Assembly (NCBI RefSeq): GCF_000495835.1
Contig: NZ_AWGC01000010.1
Span: 1 to 64,000 of the forward strand
Direction: 5' to 3'
Length of the DNA: 64,000 bases
Source: Asticcacaulis sp. AC402
GTDB lineage: Bacteria; Pseudomonadota; Alphaproteobacteria; Caulobacterales; Caulobacteraceae
The notes below the pieces were generated by a model. It worked only from the letters and a program-made list of their open reading frames with translations, was not told the DNA's origin and ran no database searches. The position numbers were made by a program, and so were the translations under genes. How positions within the stretch are numbered: the stretch's first letter is position 1; each line of letters opens with the position of its first letter. Below, one piece after another: positions 8,898-16,792 of this stretch.

Positions 8898-9287
8898 ATG
8901 GAAGCTGGAATTCTTATCCCCATTGTGGCGATTATTTTTACGTTCGGTATGCCGATCGCGATTGTCGCCATCATACAGTTCACCAAGGCGCGCAATAATG
9001 CCGAACTTCAAAAAACGGTGCGCACAGCCATCGAAAAAGGTGAAACCCTTCCTGCCGAGTTCATGGACAGTTTGCAAAAATCCGTCCCCAAGGCGAAGAC
9101 TCCGATGAACGATATTCGCGCCGGACTTATCCTGATGGCAGTGGCCGCAGGCCTGATGCTGTGGCCGGTCATCGAGCATGGCTCTTTCTTCGGTAACGAG
9201 TTGTCAGGTCTTGCAGCCATACCCGGCATGATCGGTCTGGCCCTGCTGATACTGGGCGTTATCGGCCTCAACACGCGTTCGAAATAG
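8898..9287 (+). CDS. DUF6249-like membrane protein
   Basis: Small membrane protein (129 residues) with three hydrophobic segments: about 4-26 (ILIPIVAIIFTFGMPIAIVA), 76-95 and 103-122. Between helix 1 and 2 lies a cytosolic helix with KTVRTAIEKGETLPAEFMDSL, typical of the small DUF6249 proteins found upstream of sigma-factor genes in alphaproteobacteria and Bacteroidetes. ATG at 8898 has AAAAGGAGC 7 nt upstream, so an upstream extension in this frame is rejected. It sits 34 nt before an ECF sigma gene and is probably part of its operon. Confidence 0.7.
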   Translation: MEAGILIPIVAIIFTFGMPIAIVAIIQFTKARNNAELQKTVRTAIEKGETLPAEFMDSLQKSVPKAKTPMNDIRAGLILMAVAAGLMLWPVIEHGSFFGNELSGLAAIPGMIGLALLILGVIGLNTRSK

Positions 9288-9321
9288 TCATAGCTGCGGC
9301 AACCCGGAAACGACGAAAGCT

Positions 9322-9909
9322 ATGGCCAACTCGGGCGACAGACTGGACTTTTCCCGGCAATCCGACGTCGATCTGGTGCGGCTGTGCACCGCCGGCGACC
9401 GGAACGTTTTTGCCGGACTGGTTCAGCGTCATGCCGGTACCATCCGGACCCATCTTCGCCGTATGGGGGCGCAATCTTCCGACGCCGACGATATGGCCCA
9501 GGAAGCCTTCATGATCGCCTATGAGCGCCTCGGAGACTATCGATTTGATGGTCCCTTCATCGGCTGGTTGAAGAAGATTGCCGCCCGCCGCTATCTGAAG
9601 AAGGTCAAGTCGTCGAAGAAATACCTACTGGCCGACGACATGACTGCCTTTGAACCCGAACCCTCCGCCATCGACGAAAATTTTCGTAGTCCCGGCCTTG
9701 ATGCTGCCATAAACCGGCTCAAACCTATGGAAAGACTATGTCTGGGTCTGAATTTCAGCGGCGACCTGAGTCATCAGGAGATTGCCGACGAACTGAAGAT
9801 GCCGCTGGGCACCGTCAAGAGTCATATTCGTCGTGCCCTGGATCAGCTGAAGCTGTCCCTGGCGCCGAGTTCGCCCATCAAGCCTGCCGTTCTGGAAACA
9901 GGATCATGA
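9322..9909 (+). CDS. ECF-type RNA polymerase sigma factor
   Basis: Sigma-70 family protein of the short extracytoplasmic-function type, 195 residues. Region 2 covers about 15-95 (DVDLVRLCTAGDRNVFAGL, the 2.4 core DADDMAQEAFMIAYERL and FIGWLKKIAARRYLK). Region 4 covers about 128-185 with the helix-turn-helix LSHQEIADELKMPLGTVKSHIRRALDQLK. The gene overlaps the following membrane-protein gene by ATGA, the usual arrangement of an ECF factor with a membrane partner. Its ECF group could not be assigned. Confidence 0.92.
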   Translation: MANSGDRLDFSRQSDVDLVRLCTAGDRNVFAGLVQRHAGTIRTHLRRMGAQSSDADDMAQEAFMIAYERLGDYRFDGPFIGWLKKIAARRYLKKVKSSKKYLLADDMTAFEPEPSAIDENFRSPGLDAAINRLKPMERLCLGLNFSGDLSHQEIADELKMPLGTVKSHIRRALDQLKLSLAPSSPIKPAVLETGS

Positions 9910-10334
9910 GAGACAGTGATATCGAAGATCTGTATGCGGCCCCGGTCGCCCATGACGACGCTCCGGCCTTCGAGCGCCGCGTCATGCAGGGGCTGAAGGT
10001 CAAATTGTGGCTGCGGCAATGGCTGGTCGTCCTGGCCGGCTTTATCGGCGGGGTCTACGCGCTGGCGCAACTGGTGCGGATGCCGGACTGGCAGGTCGGC
10101 GGCAAGTCGGCCTATGGCCGTTCGCTCGAACAGGCTGCGGCCGAAACCGATGAAACCTGGCGCGCCGGCGTTGAACTGGTCGATGTCGTACGACAGTCCT
10201 CTATGGATTTGATGGACGCGTCGGCGCAATATCTGACTTATATGCAGACCCCGGCCTTTTTTTGGGTCAGCTTCTCCCTATGTTTGGCGATAGTGGGCGT
10301 GTATTACGCCTATTCGCAAGAAGAGACTATTTAG
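9906..10334 (+). CDS. two-TM membrane protein coupled to the sigma factor (candidate anti-sigma)
   Basis: Unrecognised protein of 142 residues. The start ATG at 9906 overlaps the sigma stop in ATGA. It has a 34-residue acidic cytosolic N-terminus (DIEDLYAAP...[17 protein letters not shown]), a first TM (about 38-56), a periplasmic segment with an alpha-helical, Glu/Asp-rich stretch and a second TM (about 117-136). Position and topology match a membrane-bound regulator of the sigma factor, but no zinc-binding HXXXCXXC anti-sigma motif or other ASD motif is visible, so the role is inferred from context only. Confidence 0.55.
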   Translation: MRDSDIEDLYAAPVAHDDAPAFERRVMQGLKVKLWLRQWLVVLAGFIGGVYALAQLVRMPDWQVGGKSAYGRSLEQAAAETDETWRAGVELVDVVRQSSMDLMDASAQYLTYMQTPAFFWVSFSLCLAIVGVYYAYSQEETI

Positions 10335-10395
10335 CGCTGCAGGCTGGAATCAGATCATAGGCGCTAGATTGTTGACTAAACAGGATTTGTGCGTA

Positions 10396-11217
10396 GTGAG
10401 CAGCCACACCCAAGCCCCCGTCAAACGCATTACCGCGCCGGAAATCACCGCTCGCAAGGGCAAGGAACCGCTGGTCGTCCTGACCGCCTATTCGGCGCCG
10501 ATGGCCGAAATCCTCGACGATCATTGCGACGTTTTGCTGGTCGGCGACAGCGTCGGCATGGTCGTTCACGGTCTGCCCAATACCATCGGGGTGACCCTTG
10601 ACATGATGGTGCTGCATGGCAAGGCCGTCATGCGCGGCTCCAAGCGCGCCTTTGTTGTCGTCGACATGCCGTTCGGTTCGTACGAAGCCGGCCCGGAACA
10701 GGCGTTCCAGAACGCTGTGACGTTGTTGAAAGAGACCGGCGCGCAGGCCGTCAAGGTCGAAAGCGGCCCAACGGTAGCTGCAACGATCGCATACCTGGTA
10801 TGCCGCGGCATCGCCGTCATGGGCCATGTCGGACTGCGGCCACAGGCGGTCAATGTTGACGGCGGTTTCAGGGCCAAGGGGCGTAATCAGTCCGAACGCG
10901 ACAAGGTTATGCAGGAAGCGCTGGCAAGCGACGCCGCCGGCGCCTTTGCCATCGTGGTTGAAGGCGTTGCCGCTGACCTGGCTGGAGAAATCACCGACAT
11001 GGTCAAGGTGCCGACCATCGGCATCGGGGCGTCCAACGCCTGCGACGGCCAGGTGTTGGTTGTGGACGATATGCTGGGGTTGTTTGACTGGTCGCCGAAG
11101 TTCGTGCGCCGCTATGCCGACCTGCGCGGCGAAATCGCCACTGCCGCCGCGCAATACGCCAAGGATGTCAGGGCGCGCAGCTTTCCCGCCCCAGAAGAGA
11201 CATATTTTGCTAAGTAA
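10396..11217 (+). CDS. panB: 3-methyl-2-oxobutanoate hydroxymethyltransferase
   Basis: First enzyme of pantothenate synthesis: transfers a hydroxymethyl group from methylene-THF to 2-oxoisovalerate; Mg-dependent cytosolic TIM barrel. Seen are [11 protein letters not shown] (Mg/substrate strand), [25 protein letters not shown], the VKVESG strand, GHVGLRPQ and [24 protein letters not shown]. With the GTG start at 10396 (AGGA 10 nt upstream) the protein has 273 residues, close to the 264 of E. coli; a TTG at 10369 would add nine residues but has no ribosome site. It stands alone here; panC is not in the window. Confidence 0.95.
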   Translation: MSSHTQAPVKRITAPEITARKGKEPLVVLTAYSAPMAEILDDHCDVLLVGDSVGMVVHGLPNTIGVTLDMMVLHGKAVMRGSKRAFVVVDMPFGSYEAGPEQAFQNAVTLLKETGAQAVKVESGPTVAATIAYLVCRGIAVMGHVGLRPQAVNVDGGFRAKGRNQSERDKVMQEALASDAAGAFAIVVEGVAADLAGEITDMVKVPTIGIGASNACDGQVLVVDDMLGLFDWSPKFVRRYADLRGEIATAAAQYAKDVRARSFPAPEETYFAK

Positions 11218-11373
11218 TAGGGTCTGACATGAGTTATGGGGGCGGGCGGGCGCTGTATTCCGGTTGCGTAAGCCCTTGGCTTTGGCTAGGTTCGCGCCGA
11301 CAAAGGGCGCGCTGCCAACCAAGGCCACACCTATAACGAATAGATTTAGAGCGAAAAGACTGGGGATGCTCCT

Positions 11374-12114
11374 TTGAGCGATATTTTTGAAGAAACCGAA
11401 GAAGACCTGCGCGCCCAGGAATGGACCCGCATCCTAAAAAAGGCAGCGCCGTGGGCCGCCGGGATCGCCACCGTAGCGCTTCTTAGCGCCCTGGGGTACT
11501 GGGGTTTTGACGAGTGGCGCAAAAAAGAAGCCGCCACGGCGTCGGAAGCTTTCCAGGCCGGAATCGAGGCCGCCGACACAGGCGACTCCGCCGCCGCCAA
11601 GGCTAAATTTGAAGAGACTGCCAAGACCGGAAGCGGCGCCTACAAGGCCATGTCGCTGATGCAATTGGCGGGTCTGGCCCAGCGTGAGGGCAAGACCGAC
11701 GACGCAATCAAGCTGTTTGACGACGCCGCCAAGGCCGCCGCAGATACCCGAATGGCTGACCTCGCCGCGTTAAAGGCAGCCTATCTGGTCATGGATAAGG
11801 GCGTTTATGCGGACAGCCAAAAACGCCTTTCGCCGCTCGCCGGGGACAAGCGTCCCTATAGTTTCCTCGCCCGCGAAGCTCTGGCCATGGCTAAGTTGCA
11901 AAACGGTGACGTCAAAGGCGCCCGCACCGATCTCAACTCCCTGACGTTCGCGCTCGACGCTCCCGACGCGTTGAAAAAACGCGCTGAACTGTATGTCCAA
12001 GCCATTGACTCGGGGGCCGCACCGGCGGTCAAATCGGTACTGGCTATGCCGGCAGCCGAAGTCCCCACAATACCCGCCGGTATGCCGGCAGGCGCAAATA
12101 TCCCGACGCAATAA
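11374..12114 (+). CDS. TPR-like membrane protein (YfgM type)
   Basis: Membrane-anchored protein with periplasmic tetratricopeptide-like repeats, 246 residues. A cytosolic acidic N-terminus (SDIFEETEEDLRAQEW) is followed by one TM (about 26-45), a KK/EAA-rich helix and TPR-like units up to about 205, then a Pro/Ala tail. YfgM-type proteins associate with the Sec translocon and periplasmic chaperones, and in alphaproteobacteria precede bamB, as here (31 nt gap). The start is TTG at 11374 with GGGGA at 11362-11366; no in-frame ATG or GTG nearby fits better. Confidence 0.8.
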   Translation: MSDIFEETEEDLRAQEWTRILKKAAPWAAGIATVALLSALGYWGFDEWRKKEAATASEAFQAGIEAADTGDSAAAKAKFEETAKTGSGAYKAMSLMQLAGLAQREGKTDDAIKLFDDAAKAAADTRMADLAALKAAYLVMDKGVYADSQKRLSPLAGDKRPYSFLAREALAMAKLQNGDVKGARTDLNSLTFALDAPDALKKRAELYVQAIDSGAAPAVKSVLAMPAAEVPTIPAGMPAGANIPTQ

Positions 12115-12145
12115 GTCATTTTCGCTCATCTGATCAGTCCCCTGC

Positions 12146-13576
12146 ATGGAAACCGCATCTATGATGTCCTCTTCAAATCGCTTGGCGAAACGCCCGGCAA
12201 AAGGCGCTGCAGTCCTCGCTTTGGCCGTCGCTGCCGGCCTCTCTCTGCAGGGCTGTGAAACCATCAGCAAAATAGCAAAGCGCGAAGACCCTGAGAACCA
12301 GGCTGTCGCTTCCCAGGGCCAACGAATTTCAATCGTCGCGTTCGACCAAAAGCTGACACCGTCCAAGAGCCTTAAGGATGTCGGCTACTACCTGCCGCCT
12401 GCCGCAACCGTCGCTTCGTGGCCGGTTGCTGGCGGTCCGGTCCAGTCCGTCCAGCACAGCAATGCCGCCGCCAGCTTTCAGGTCGCCTGGACCAGGTCGA
12501 TCGGCGCGGCCAGCAAGACCCACACCGAGGTCGTCGCCCAGCCGGTCTCAGACGGTCAGCGCGTCTACACCCTTGATGGCCAAGCCCGCGTCACGGCTTT
12601 CGATGTCGCCAGCGGCGCGCAAGTGTGGTCACTGGACCTGAATCCGAAGCTGAAGCGTGACAAGCACGGCTTCGGCGGGGGCCTGGCCCTGACGGGCGAC
12701 GGCAAACTGTTTGTGACCTCGGGTTACCGGTCGATCAACGCTATCGATGCCGCCAGCGGTGCCATTCTTTGGCAAAAGCCGGTAGATACCCAGTTTCACG
12801 CTGCCCCGACGGTTGACGCGACTCATGTCTTCGCCACTGACGTCGACAACCAGATTTTCGCCTTCGATCAGGTGACTGGCGAGATGAAATGGACCTATCA
12901 AGCCATCGCAGAGCCGGCCCGGATCCTGAAATCGGCCTCTCCCGTGGTATCCGGCGATTTGATCATCGCGCCATTCTCCTCCGGGGAACTCGTCGCACTG
13001 AGCACGGCGACCGGCGACCCCTTGTGGGAACAGACCCTGGCCCAGTCAGCGCGGACCAACGCCCTGTCGCAAATACGTGACATCGCCGGTCGTCCGGCTC
13101 TCTATGACAATGTAGTCTATGCCGCTTCCCATTCCGGCGTTTTTGCCGCCATGGACGTGCGGACCGGCACGCAAAAATGGCAGGTGCCGGCCGACAGTGT
13201 TAACTCTCCCTGGGTTTCCGGCGACGTGGTCTTCCTGACGTCGCTGCAAGGGGAACTCATGGCCGTTAGCCGCGATAGCGGTCAGATCCACTGGATACAG
13301 GACCTGAACGAAGGCCGCCAGCAAATGAAAAAGGGCTTTTTCGGCATGGGCCGTGAAAAGCTGGTCGGCAAGGTTCCGCAATGGACTGGGCCTATCCTGG
13401 CCTCGGACAGGCTGATTATGGTCAATTCAGACGGTCAGGCTGTGGCCTACGATTCCAAAACCGGCGAGCCCAAGGGTAAGCTGAAGCTGGGTGGCGCCGC
13501 CTATATCGCGCCAATCGTGGTTGGTGATACTGTGTTCGTCGTTACAGACGACGGCAAGCTGGTGGCGATCCGCTAG
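12146..13576 (+). CDS. bamB: outer-membrane assembly lipoprotein BamB
   Basis: PQQ-type beta-propeller lipoprotein of the BAM complex that inserts outer-membrane proteins; periplasmic face of the outer membrane. A signal peptide ends at lipobox LSLQGC with lipidated Cys37. Repeated propeller-blade motifs are visible (YTLDGQARVTAFDVASGAQVW, INAIDAASGAILW, IFAFDQVTGEMKW, VFAAMDVRTGTQKW, LMAVSRDSGQIHW, AVAYDSKTGEPKG). 476 residues, somewhat longer than the E. coli protein. An ATG at 12164 is an alternative start. The TAG stop (13574-13576) lies inside the terminal inverted repeat of a MITE-like element. The GTPase gene der, which often follows, is absent. Confidence 0.93.
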   Translation: METASMMSSSNRLAKRPAKGAAVLALAVAAGLSLQGCETISKIAKREDPENQAVASQGQRISIVAFDQKLTPSKSLKDVGYYLPPAATVASWPVAGGPVQSVQHSNAAASFQVAWTRSIGAASKTHTEVVAQPVSDGQRVYTLDGQARVTAFDVASGAQVWSLDLNPKLKRDKHGFGGGLALTGDGKLFVTSGYRSINAIDAASGAILWQKPVDTQFHAAPTVDATHVFATDVDNQIFAFDQVTGEMKWTYQAIAEPARILKSASPVVSGDLIIAPFSSGELVALSTATGDPLWEQTLAQSARTNALSQIRDIAGRPALYDNVVYAASHSGVFAAMDVRTGTQKWQVPADSVNSPWVSGDVVFLTSLQGELMAVSRDSGQIHWIQDLNEGRQQMKKGFFGMGREKLVGKVPQWTGPILASDRLIMVNSDGQAVAYDSKTGEPKGKLKLGGAAYIAPIVVGDTVFVVTDDGKLVAIR

Positions 13577-13679
13577 AGCGCAATCCGATAAAGTGTGATG
13601 CACTTTTCGGACAAATTGCGCGACAAAACAAAAGCTTAGAGCGGGAGTTTTGATTCCATCAAAACTCATCCCGCTCTAG
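13573..13679 (+). repeat. MITE-like repeat, copy 3 (best-preserved)
   Basis: 107 bp with terminal inverted repeats CTAGAGCG (13573-13580) and CGCTCTAG (13672-13679), extendable by one more base pair on each side. Internal hairpin A is AAAGTG-tgatg-CACTTT (13591-13607). Hairpin B is a long imperfect stem GAGCGGGA + GTTTTGAT / ATCAAAAC + TCCCGCTC (about 13639-13677). Between them lies GCGCGACAAAACAAAAGCTT. It directly abuts bamB and provides its stop codon. Confidence 0.8.
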
Positions 13680-13750
13680 CCGATCGAGAGCCATGATCTA
13701 TGTCGGATGCTGTTGTCTTACGGAGGCATTGCGGCATTGATTGATGCTTC

Positions 13751-13766
13751 ATGGTAGCGCTACCTT
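13751..13766. promoter_or_regulatory. LacI-type operator, XylR-like, upstream of xylanase
   Basis: Perfect 12-bp palindrome GGTAGCGCTACC (13753-13764) in context ATGGTAGCGCTACCTT, 69 nt before the xylanase ATG. It matches the form of the operator bound by the LacI-family XylR in Caulobacter xylose/xylan genes (TAGCGCTA core). A TTGACA hexamer (13765-13770) starts immediately after it, so a bound repressor would cover the -35 region. No clear -10 was found at 16-18 bp. Confidence 0.65.
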
Positions 13767-13832
13767 GACAGAAGGTGAAATTGTCGCCACCGTCTCTCCC
13801 ATAATGAAAAAAGTCGTTTGGGAGAAGATATC

Positions 13833-15050
13833 ATGACCTCAAAGGTCCGCCTGGATCGCCGCGCGCTGGTTTTGACCGCCGCGGCGTCCGCCTTGTTGTC
13901 GGCTTGCGGTGGGGGAGGCGGTGGCGGTTCTTCCAGCGGCGGCGGTACGTCTTCGTCCAGCAGTGCTACTTCAAGTTCCTCAAGCAGTAGTTCGAGCTTG
14001 CCGGACCCTGCGACAGCTCCGGCGCTGAAAACGCACTTTGCTGCCAGGTTCAAGATTGGCATGGCGGTCGATCCCGGTCAGGCCGTCAATGCCACAACAA
14101 ATGCCGTGCTGCTGAAGCATGCTGGCAGCATTACGGCTGAAAGCGTGATGAAAGCCGATCCGATCGGTGTATCGGCGGGAGTCTACAACTACGGTCCGGC
14201 CGATCAGTTGGTGGCCTTTGCCCAGACCAACGCCATCGAGGTGCGCGGTCACGCCCTGCTGTGGCACCAGACCTCGCCGGCCTGGTTTTTCGAAGGCGAT
14301 TCGACAGCACCCGGCTATAAGGACATGGTCAAGGCGCGGCTGGAGACCTACATTACCGATGTCGTGACCCGCTTCAAGGGCAAGGTCTACGCCTGGGATG
14401 TGGTCAACGAAGCAACCCGCGACGACGCGTCCGGCAACTACCGCAATTCGCAATGGTATCAGATATTCGGGCCCGACTATATTGAGATCGCTTTCCGTGC
14501 CGCTCGCGCGGCGGACCCAACGGTGCAGCTGTTCATCAACGATTACGGCACCGAAGATACGGCCAAGCTGGGTCGGTTCATGGCCATTGTGGATACCATG
14601 CTGGCGCGCGGCGTACCGATCGACGGCATCGGCCATCAGTTCCATATCAATACCGGCTTTCCGACGGTAGCCAATGCCGAGGCGGCTCTGGTAGCGGCCG
14701 AGACGCGCGGCCTGGTCAACCACGTCACCGAGTTGGATGTGTCTTTGTACACGACAGATTCGGGGAGTTGCTACAGCTCGCCGCCGACCGGCTGTCAGAC
14801 AGCCTTTGTGGTCGGCACCGCCGCCTATACCAACGCCCTGCGCGCCCAGGCGCTCCAGTATCGCGCTATGTTCAACCTGTATCAGGCGCACGCCAGCGTT
14901 AAATCGGTGACCCTGTGGGGTGTGGCCGACAACAGCACATGGCTGTCGACCTTTCCGACGGCGCGGCTGAACCACCCGCTGCTGTTCGATACGACAGGAG
15001 CGCCCAAATCCGCCTTCTGGGCCGTGGTCGATCCGTTGTTCGTGCCGTAA
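13833..15050 (+). CDS. GH10 endo-1,4-beta-xylanase, lipoprotein
   Basis: Hydrolyses internal xylan bonds; likely tethered to the outer membrane. The 405-residue protein has a twin-Arg-like n-region (LDRRALVLTAAA), lipobox LLSAC with Cys25, then a Gly run and Ser-rich linker (26-60). The GH10 barrel follows: GHALLWHQTSPAWFF, YAWDVVNEATRD with acid/base Glu193, GIGHQFHIN and VTELDVS with nucleophile Glu300, then TLWGVADNSTWL. ATG at 13833 follows GGGAGAAG; an upstream in-frame TTG (13818) is less likely. A LacI-type operator upstream suggests induction by xylose or xylo-oligosaccharides. Sits between bamB and trnW, unconnected to either. Confidence 0.93.
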   Translation: MTSKVRLDRRALVLTAAASALLSACGGGGGGGSSSGGGTSSSSSATSSSSSSSSSLPDPATAPALKTHFAARFKIGMAVDPGQAVNATTNAVLLKHAGSITAESVMKADPIGVSAGVYNYGPADQLVAFAQTNAIEVRGHALLWHQTSPAWFFEGDSTAPGYKDMVKARLETYITDVVTRFKGKVYAWDVVNEATRDDASGNYRNSQWYQIFGPDYIEIAFRAARAADPTVQLFINDYGTEDTAKLGRFMAIVDTMLARGVPIDGIGHQFHINTGFPTVANAEAALVAAETRGLVNHVTELDVSLYTTDSGSCYSSPPTGCQTAFVVGTAAYTNALRAQALQYRAMFNLYQAHASVKSVTLWGVADNSTWLSTFPTARLNHPLLFDTTGAPKSAFWAVVDPLFVP

Positions 15051-15162
15051 GGCGCCCGTTTTGCACGGCTTATGTGAAAAATCGCATTCAACCTGTTGCC
15101 AGTTGCCGCAAGCGCTGATACATCGCACGGCTCAATGCGAGAGCGCCCTGCGCTTGAGCAAT

Positions 15163-15238
15163 AGGGGTATAGCTCAGCTGGTAGAGCGTCGGTCTCCAAA
15201 ACCGAAGGTCGTGGGTTCGAACCCCTCTGCCCCTGCCA
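15163..15238 (+). tRNA. trnW: tRNA-Trp (CCA)
   Basis: 76-nt cloverleaf with encoded CCA. Acceptor stem AGGGGTA / TGCCCCT, D-loop AGCTCAGCTGGTAGAGC, anticodon arm TCGGT-CTCCAAA-ACCGA with anticodon CCA at 15196-15198, and T-arm GTGGGTTCGAACCCC. Discriminator base G fits tRNA-Trp. It precedes secE-nusG, the usual place in alphaproteobacteria. Confidence 0.97.
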
Positions 15239-15256
15239 CTATTATCGGAGCGCTTT

Positions 15257-15294
15257 CCGAAAAGTGTTATGCGAAATCATAGTGCACTTTTCGG
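15257..15294 (+). repeat. inverted repeat after trnW, degenerate relative of the MITE-like family
   Basis: Perfect 10-bp arms CCGAAAAGTG (15257-15266) and CACTTTTCGG (15285-15294) with an 18-nt loop, followed by TAAAAATGCGC. The right arm plus GCGC spacing matches the CACTTTTCGG...TTGCGCGACAAAAC core of the dispersed element, so this may be a decayed sixth copy. It could also end the trnW transcript. Confidence 0.5.
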
Positions 15295-15389
15295 TAAAAA
15301 TGCGCCACCACCAAACTGAGGCTTGAAATACAGGTTTCGAGCCTCATTTCTGTTGCTCGGAGCAACAGGCAACTTACAGGCTGAACACG

Positions 15390-15725
15390 GTGAAGAAACC
15401 AGAGGTCAAGAGCAAGACGGTCCAGGGCGGCAAGACTGTCACGGGCGGCAAGACTGGCGGCGGCACAGCCATCGGCAAGGTCGAACCGGCCAAGGCGGCC
15501 GCGGCTGACACAGCCGACAAGGCGCCCAAAAAGCCGTTCAATCCTATCAAGTTCCTCAGTGAAGTCCGTCAGGAAGCACGCAAGATTACCTGGACCACCC
15601 GCAAGGAAACCTGGGTCACGACGGTCTTCGTTTTGATCATGGTCGTTCTCGCCGGTGTCTTTTTCCTGGTTGTTGACCTCGCACTCGGCTGGGGGTCCAA
15701 AATGTTGGCCCAAATCGGCACTTAA
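15390..15725 (+). CDS. secE: preprotein translocase subunit SecE
   Basis: Essential small subunit of the SecYEG channel in the inner membrane; 111 residues. A Lys/Gly/Ala-rich N-terminal extension (1-48) precedes the conserved amphipathic helix FNPIKFLSEVRQEARKITW-TRKETWVTT and a single TM (about 75-97). The extension, with two near-repeats of GGKTVTGGKTGGG, is longer than in minimal SecE proteins. The start is GTG at 15390. The 10-nt gap to nusG indicates one transcription unit. Confidence 0.95.
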   Translation: MKKPEVKSKTVQGGKTVTGGKTGGGTAIGKVEPAKAAAADTADKAPKKPFNPIKFLSEVRQEARKITWTTRKETWVTTVFVLIMVVLAGVFFLVVDLALGWGSKMLAQIGT

Positions 15726-15735
15726 GGAATTTTCG

Positions 15736-16323
15736 ATGGCTAATCCCGTCCCAAGTACGACGCCAGACGTCACAGCTGTAGTGTCGAACCCAAACCACAA
15801 GTGGTACATTGTTCACGCCTATTCGAACTTCGAGAAGAAGGTTGCAGAGTCGCTGCGTGAACAGGCCAAGTCGCAAGGTCTGGAGGACAAGTTCTCCGAG
15901 ATCCTGGTTCCGACCGAAGAGGTCGTCGAGATTCGCCGCGGCCGCAAGTTCAACTCCGAACGCAAGTTCTTTCCGGGCTACGTCCTGGTGAAGATGGAGC
16001 TGTCGGATGAGGCCTATCACCTGGTCAAGAACACGCCGAAAGTTACGGGTTTCCTCGGTTCTGGCTCCAAGCCTATGCCGGTGTCCGAGAAGGAAGTTCA
16101 GCGCATCGTCGGCAGTGTCGACGCGGCGGTGGAGCGGCCCAAGCCCGTTCTGGCTTTCGACATCGGCGAAAAGGTCAAAATCACTTCGGGTCACTTTTCC
16201 TCATTCGACGGAGTCGTCGAGAGCTCGGATCCGGAACATGCCCGTCTTCGCGTGTCGGTTTCGATCTTCGGCCGTGCCACGCCCGTCGATCTCGAATACA
16301 GTCAGGTCGAAAAGACGGTCTGA
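15736..16323 (+). CDS. nusG: transcription termination/antitermination protein NusG
   Basis: Binds RNA polymerase through its NGN domain and links it to Rho or ribosomal S10. The 195-residue protein has the NGN domain (about 21-130; KWYIVHAYSNFEKKVAESL, RKFFPGYVLVKMEL, VTGFLGSGSKPMPVSEKE) and the C-terminal KOW domain (about 143-195; FDIGEKVKITSGHFSSFDGVVE, SIFGRATPVDLEYSQVEK). The ATG at 15736 is chosen because it lies after the secE stop; earlier codons in this frame overlap secE. Confidence 0.97.
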   Translation: MANPVPSTTPDVTAVVSNPNHKWYIVHAYSNFEKKVAESLREQAKSQGLEDKFSEILVPTEEVVEIRRGRKFNSERKFFPGYVLVKMELSDEAYHLVKNTPKVTGFLGSGSKPMPVSEKEVQRIVGSVDAAVERPKPVLAFDIGEKVKITSGHFSSFDGVVESSDPEHARLRVSVSIFGRATPVDLEYSQVEKTV

Positions 16324-16350
16324 GTTCAAGACTCCAGTGTTTTTTTGCAG

Positions 16351-16377
16351 AACGCTCCGGTTGCCCGGAGCGTTTCG
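16351..16377 (+). terminator. hairpin after nusG
   Basis: Stem ACGCTCCGG / CCGGAGCGT around a TTGC loop, followed by TTCGCGTTT. The T-run is weak, so this is a plausible but not strong intrinsic terminator for secE-nusG. Confidence 0.55.
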
Positions 16378-16502
16378 CGTTTCCGGTGAAGCGCTTCATT
16401 CTGCGTTCAGACTGCGACGTTCAAGATAGGCGCGCGGTTACGGCCGGGTGAGGACGATGACATATCTGGTGACACGCAGTGCGGGACATCTGGGCGAGGC
16501 TC

Positions 16503-16606
16503 CAGAGCGCAATCCGATAAAGTGGAAGCCACTTTTCGGAAAAATTGCGCGACAAAACAAAAACTTAGATCGGGGTTTTGATTCCATTAAAACTCATCGC
16601 GCTCTA
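16503..16606 (+). repeat. MITE-like repeat, copy 4
   Basis: Starts CAGAGCGCAATCCGATAAAG and ends CATCGCGCTCTA. Hairpin A here is AAAGTGG-aag-CCACTTT, one base pair longer than copy 3, and the loop sequence differs, i.e. the pairing is kept although the bases changed. Hairpin B keeps GGTTTTGAT-TCCATTAAAAC with one mismatch. Confidence 0.75.
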
Positions 16607-16630
16607 ATTCGGACTCTCGGGGACTGCTTC

Positions 16631-16792
16631 GTGGGCCGTGATATCGTGCTGTCGCCGCCCACCCGCTTTGGCTGGCATCTGACGGACGGTAGCGACCTTG
16701 TTTATGTTGATGCCCAGGCCCGCGCCATGGGTATCAAGGGCTGTCGGGGCGAATGCAGACGCGACAGTTTGTATCGGGTGAACCTTGCCTGA
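16631..16792 (+). CDS. possible 53-residue small protein before TonB receptor
   Basis: Uncertain. GTG at 16631 follows GGGGA (16618-16622) at good spacing and opens a 53-codon frame ending MGIKGCRGECRRDSLYRVNLA. Third codon positions are mostly G/C, as in real genes nearby, and its end overlaps the TTG start of the receptor by 8 nt. It could equally be the 3' remnant of a gene cut by the MITE just upstream. No homologue is known to me. Confidence 0.3.
   Translation: MGRDIVLSPPTRFGWHLTDGSDLVYVDAQARAMGIKGCRGECRRDSLYRVNLA

Larger units (their letters stand above)
16324..16784. other. 461-bp region between nusG and the TonB receptor
   Basis: Holds a hairpin after nusG (16351-16377), a MITE-like element (16503-16606) and a possible 53-codon small gene (16631-16792). 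In most relatives rplK would follow nusG here. An open frame spanning 16448-16792 runs through the MITE and is not taken as a gene as a whole. Confidence 0.5.

Noticed and set aside
16448-16630. 5' part of the long frame before the TonB receptor
   Set aside because: The frame passes through a MITE-like element, so its sequence there is repeat DNA; only the segment from 16631 is kept as a weak candidate.
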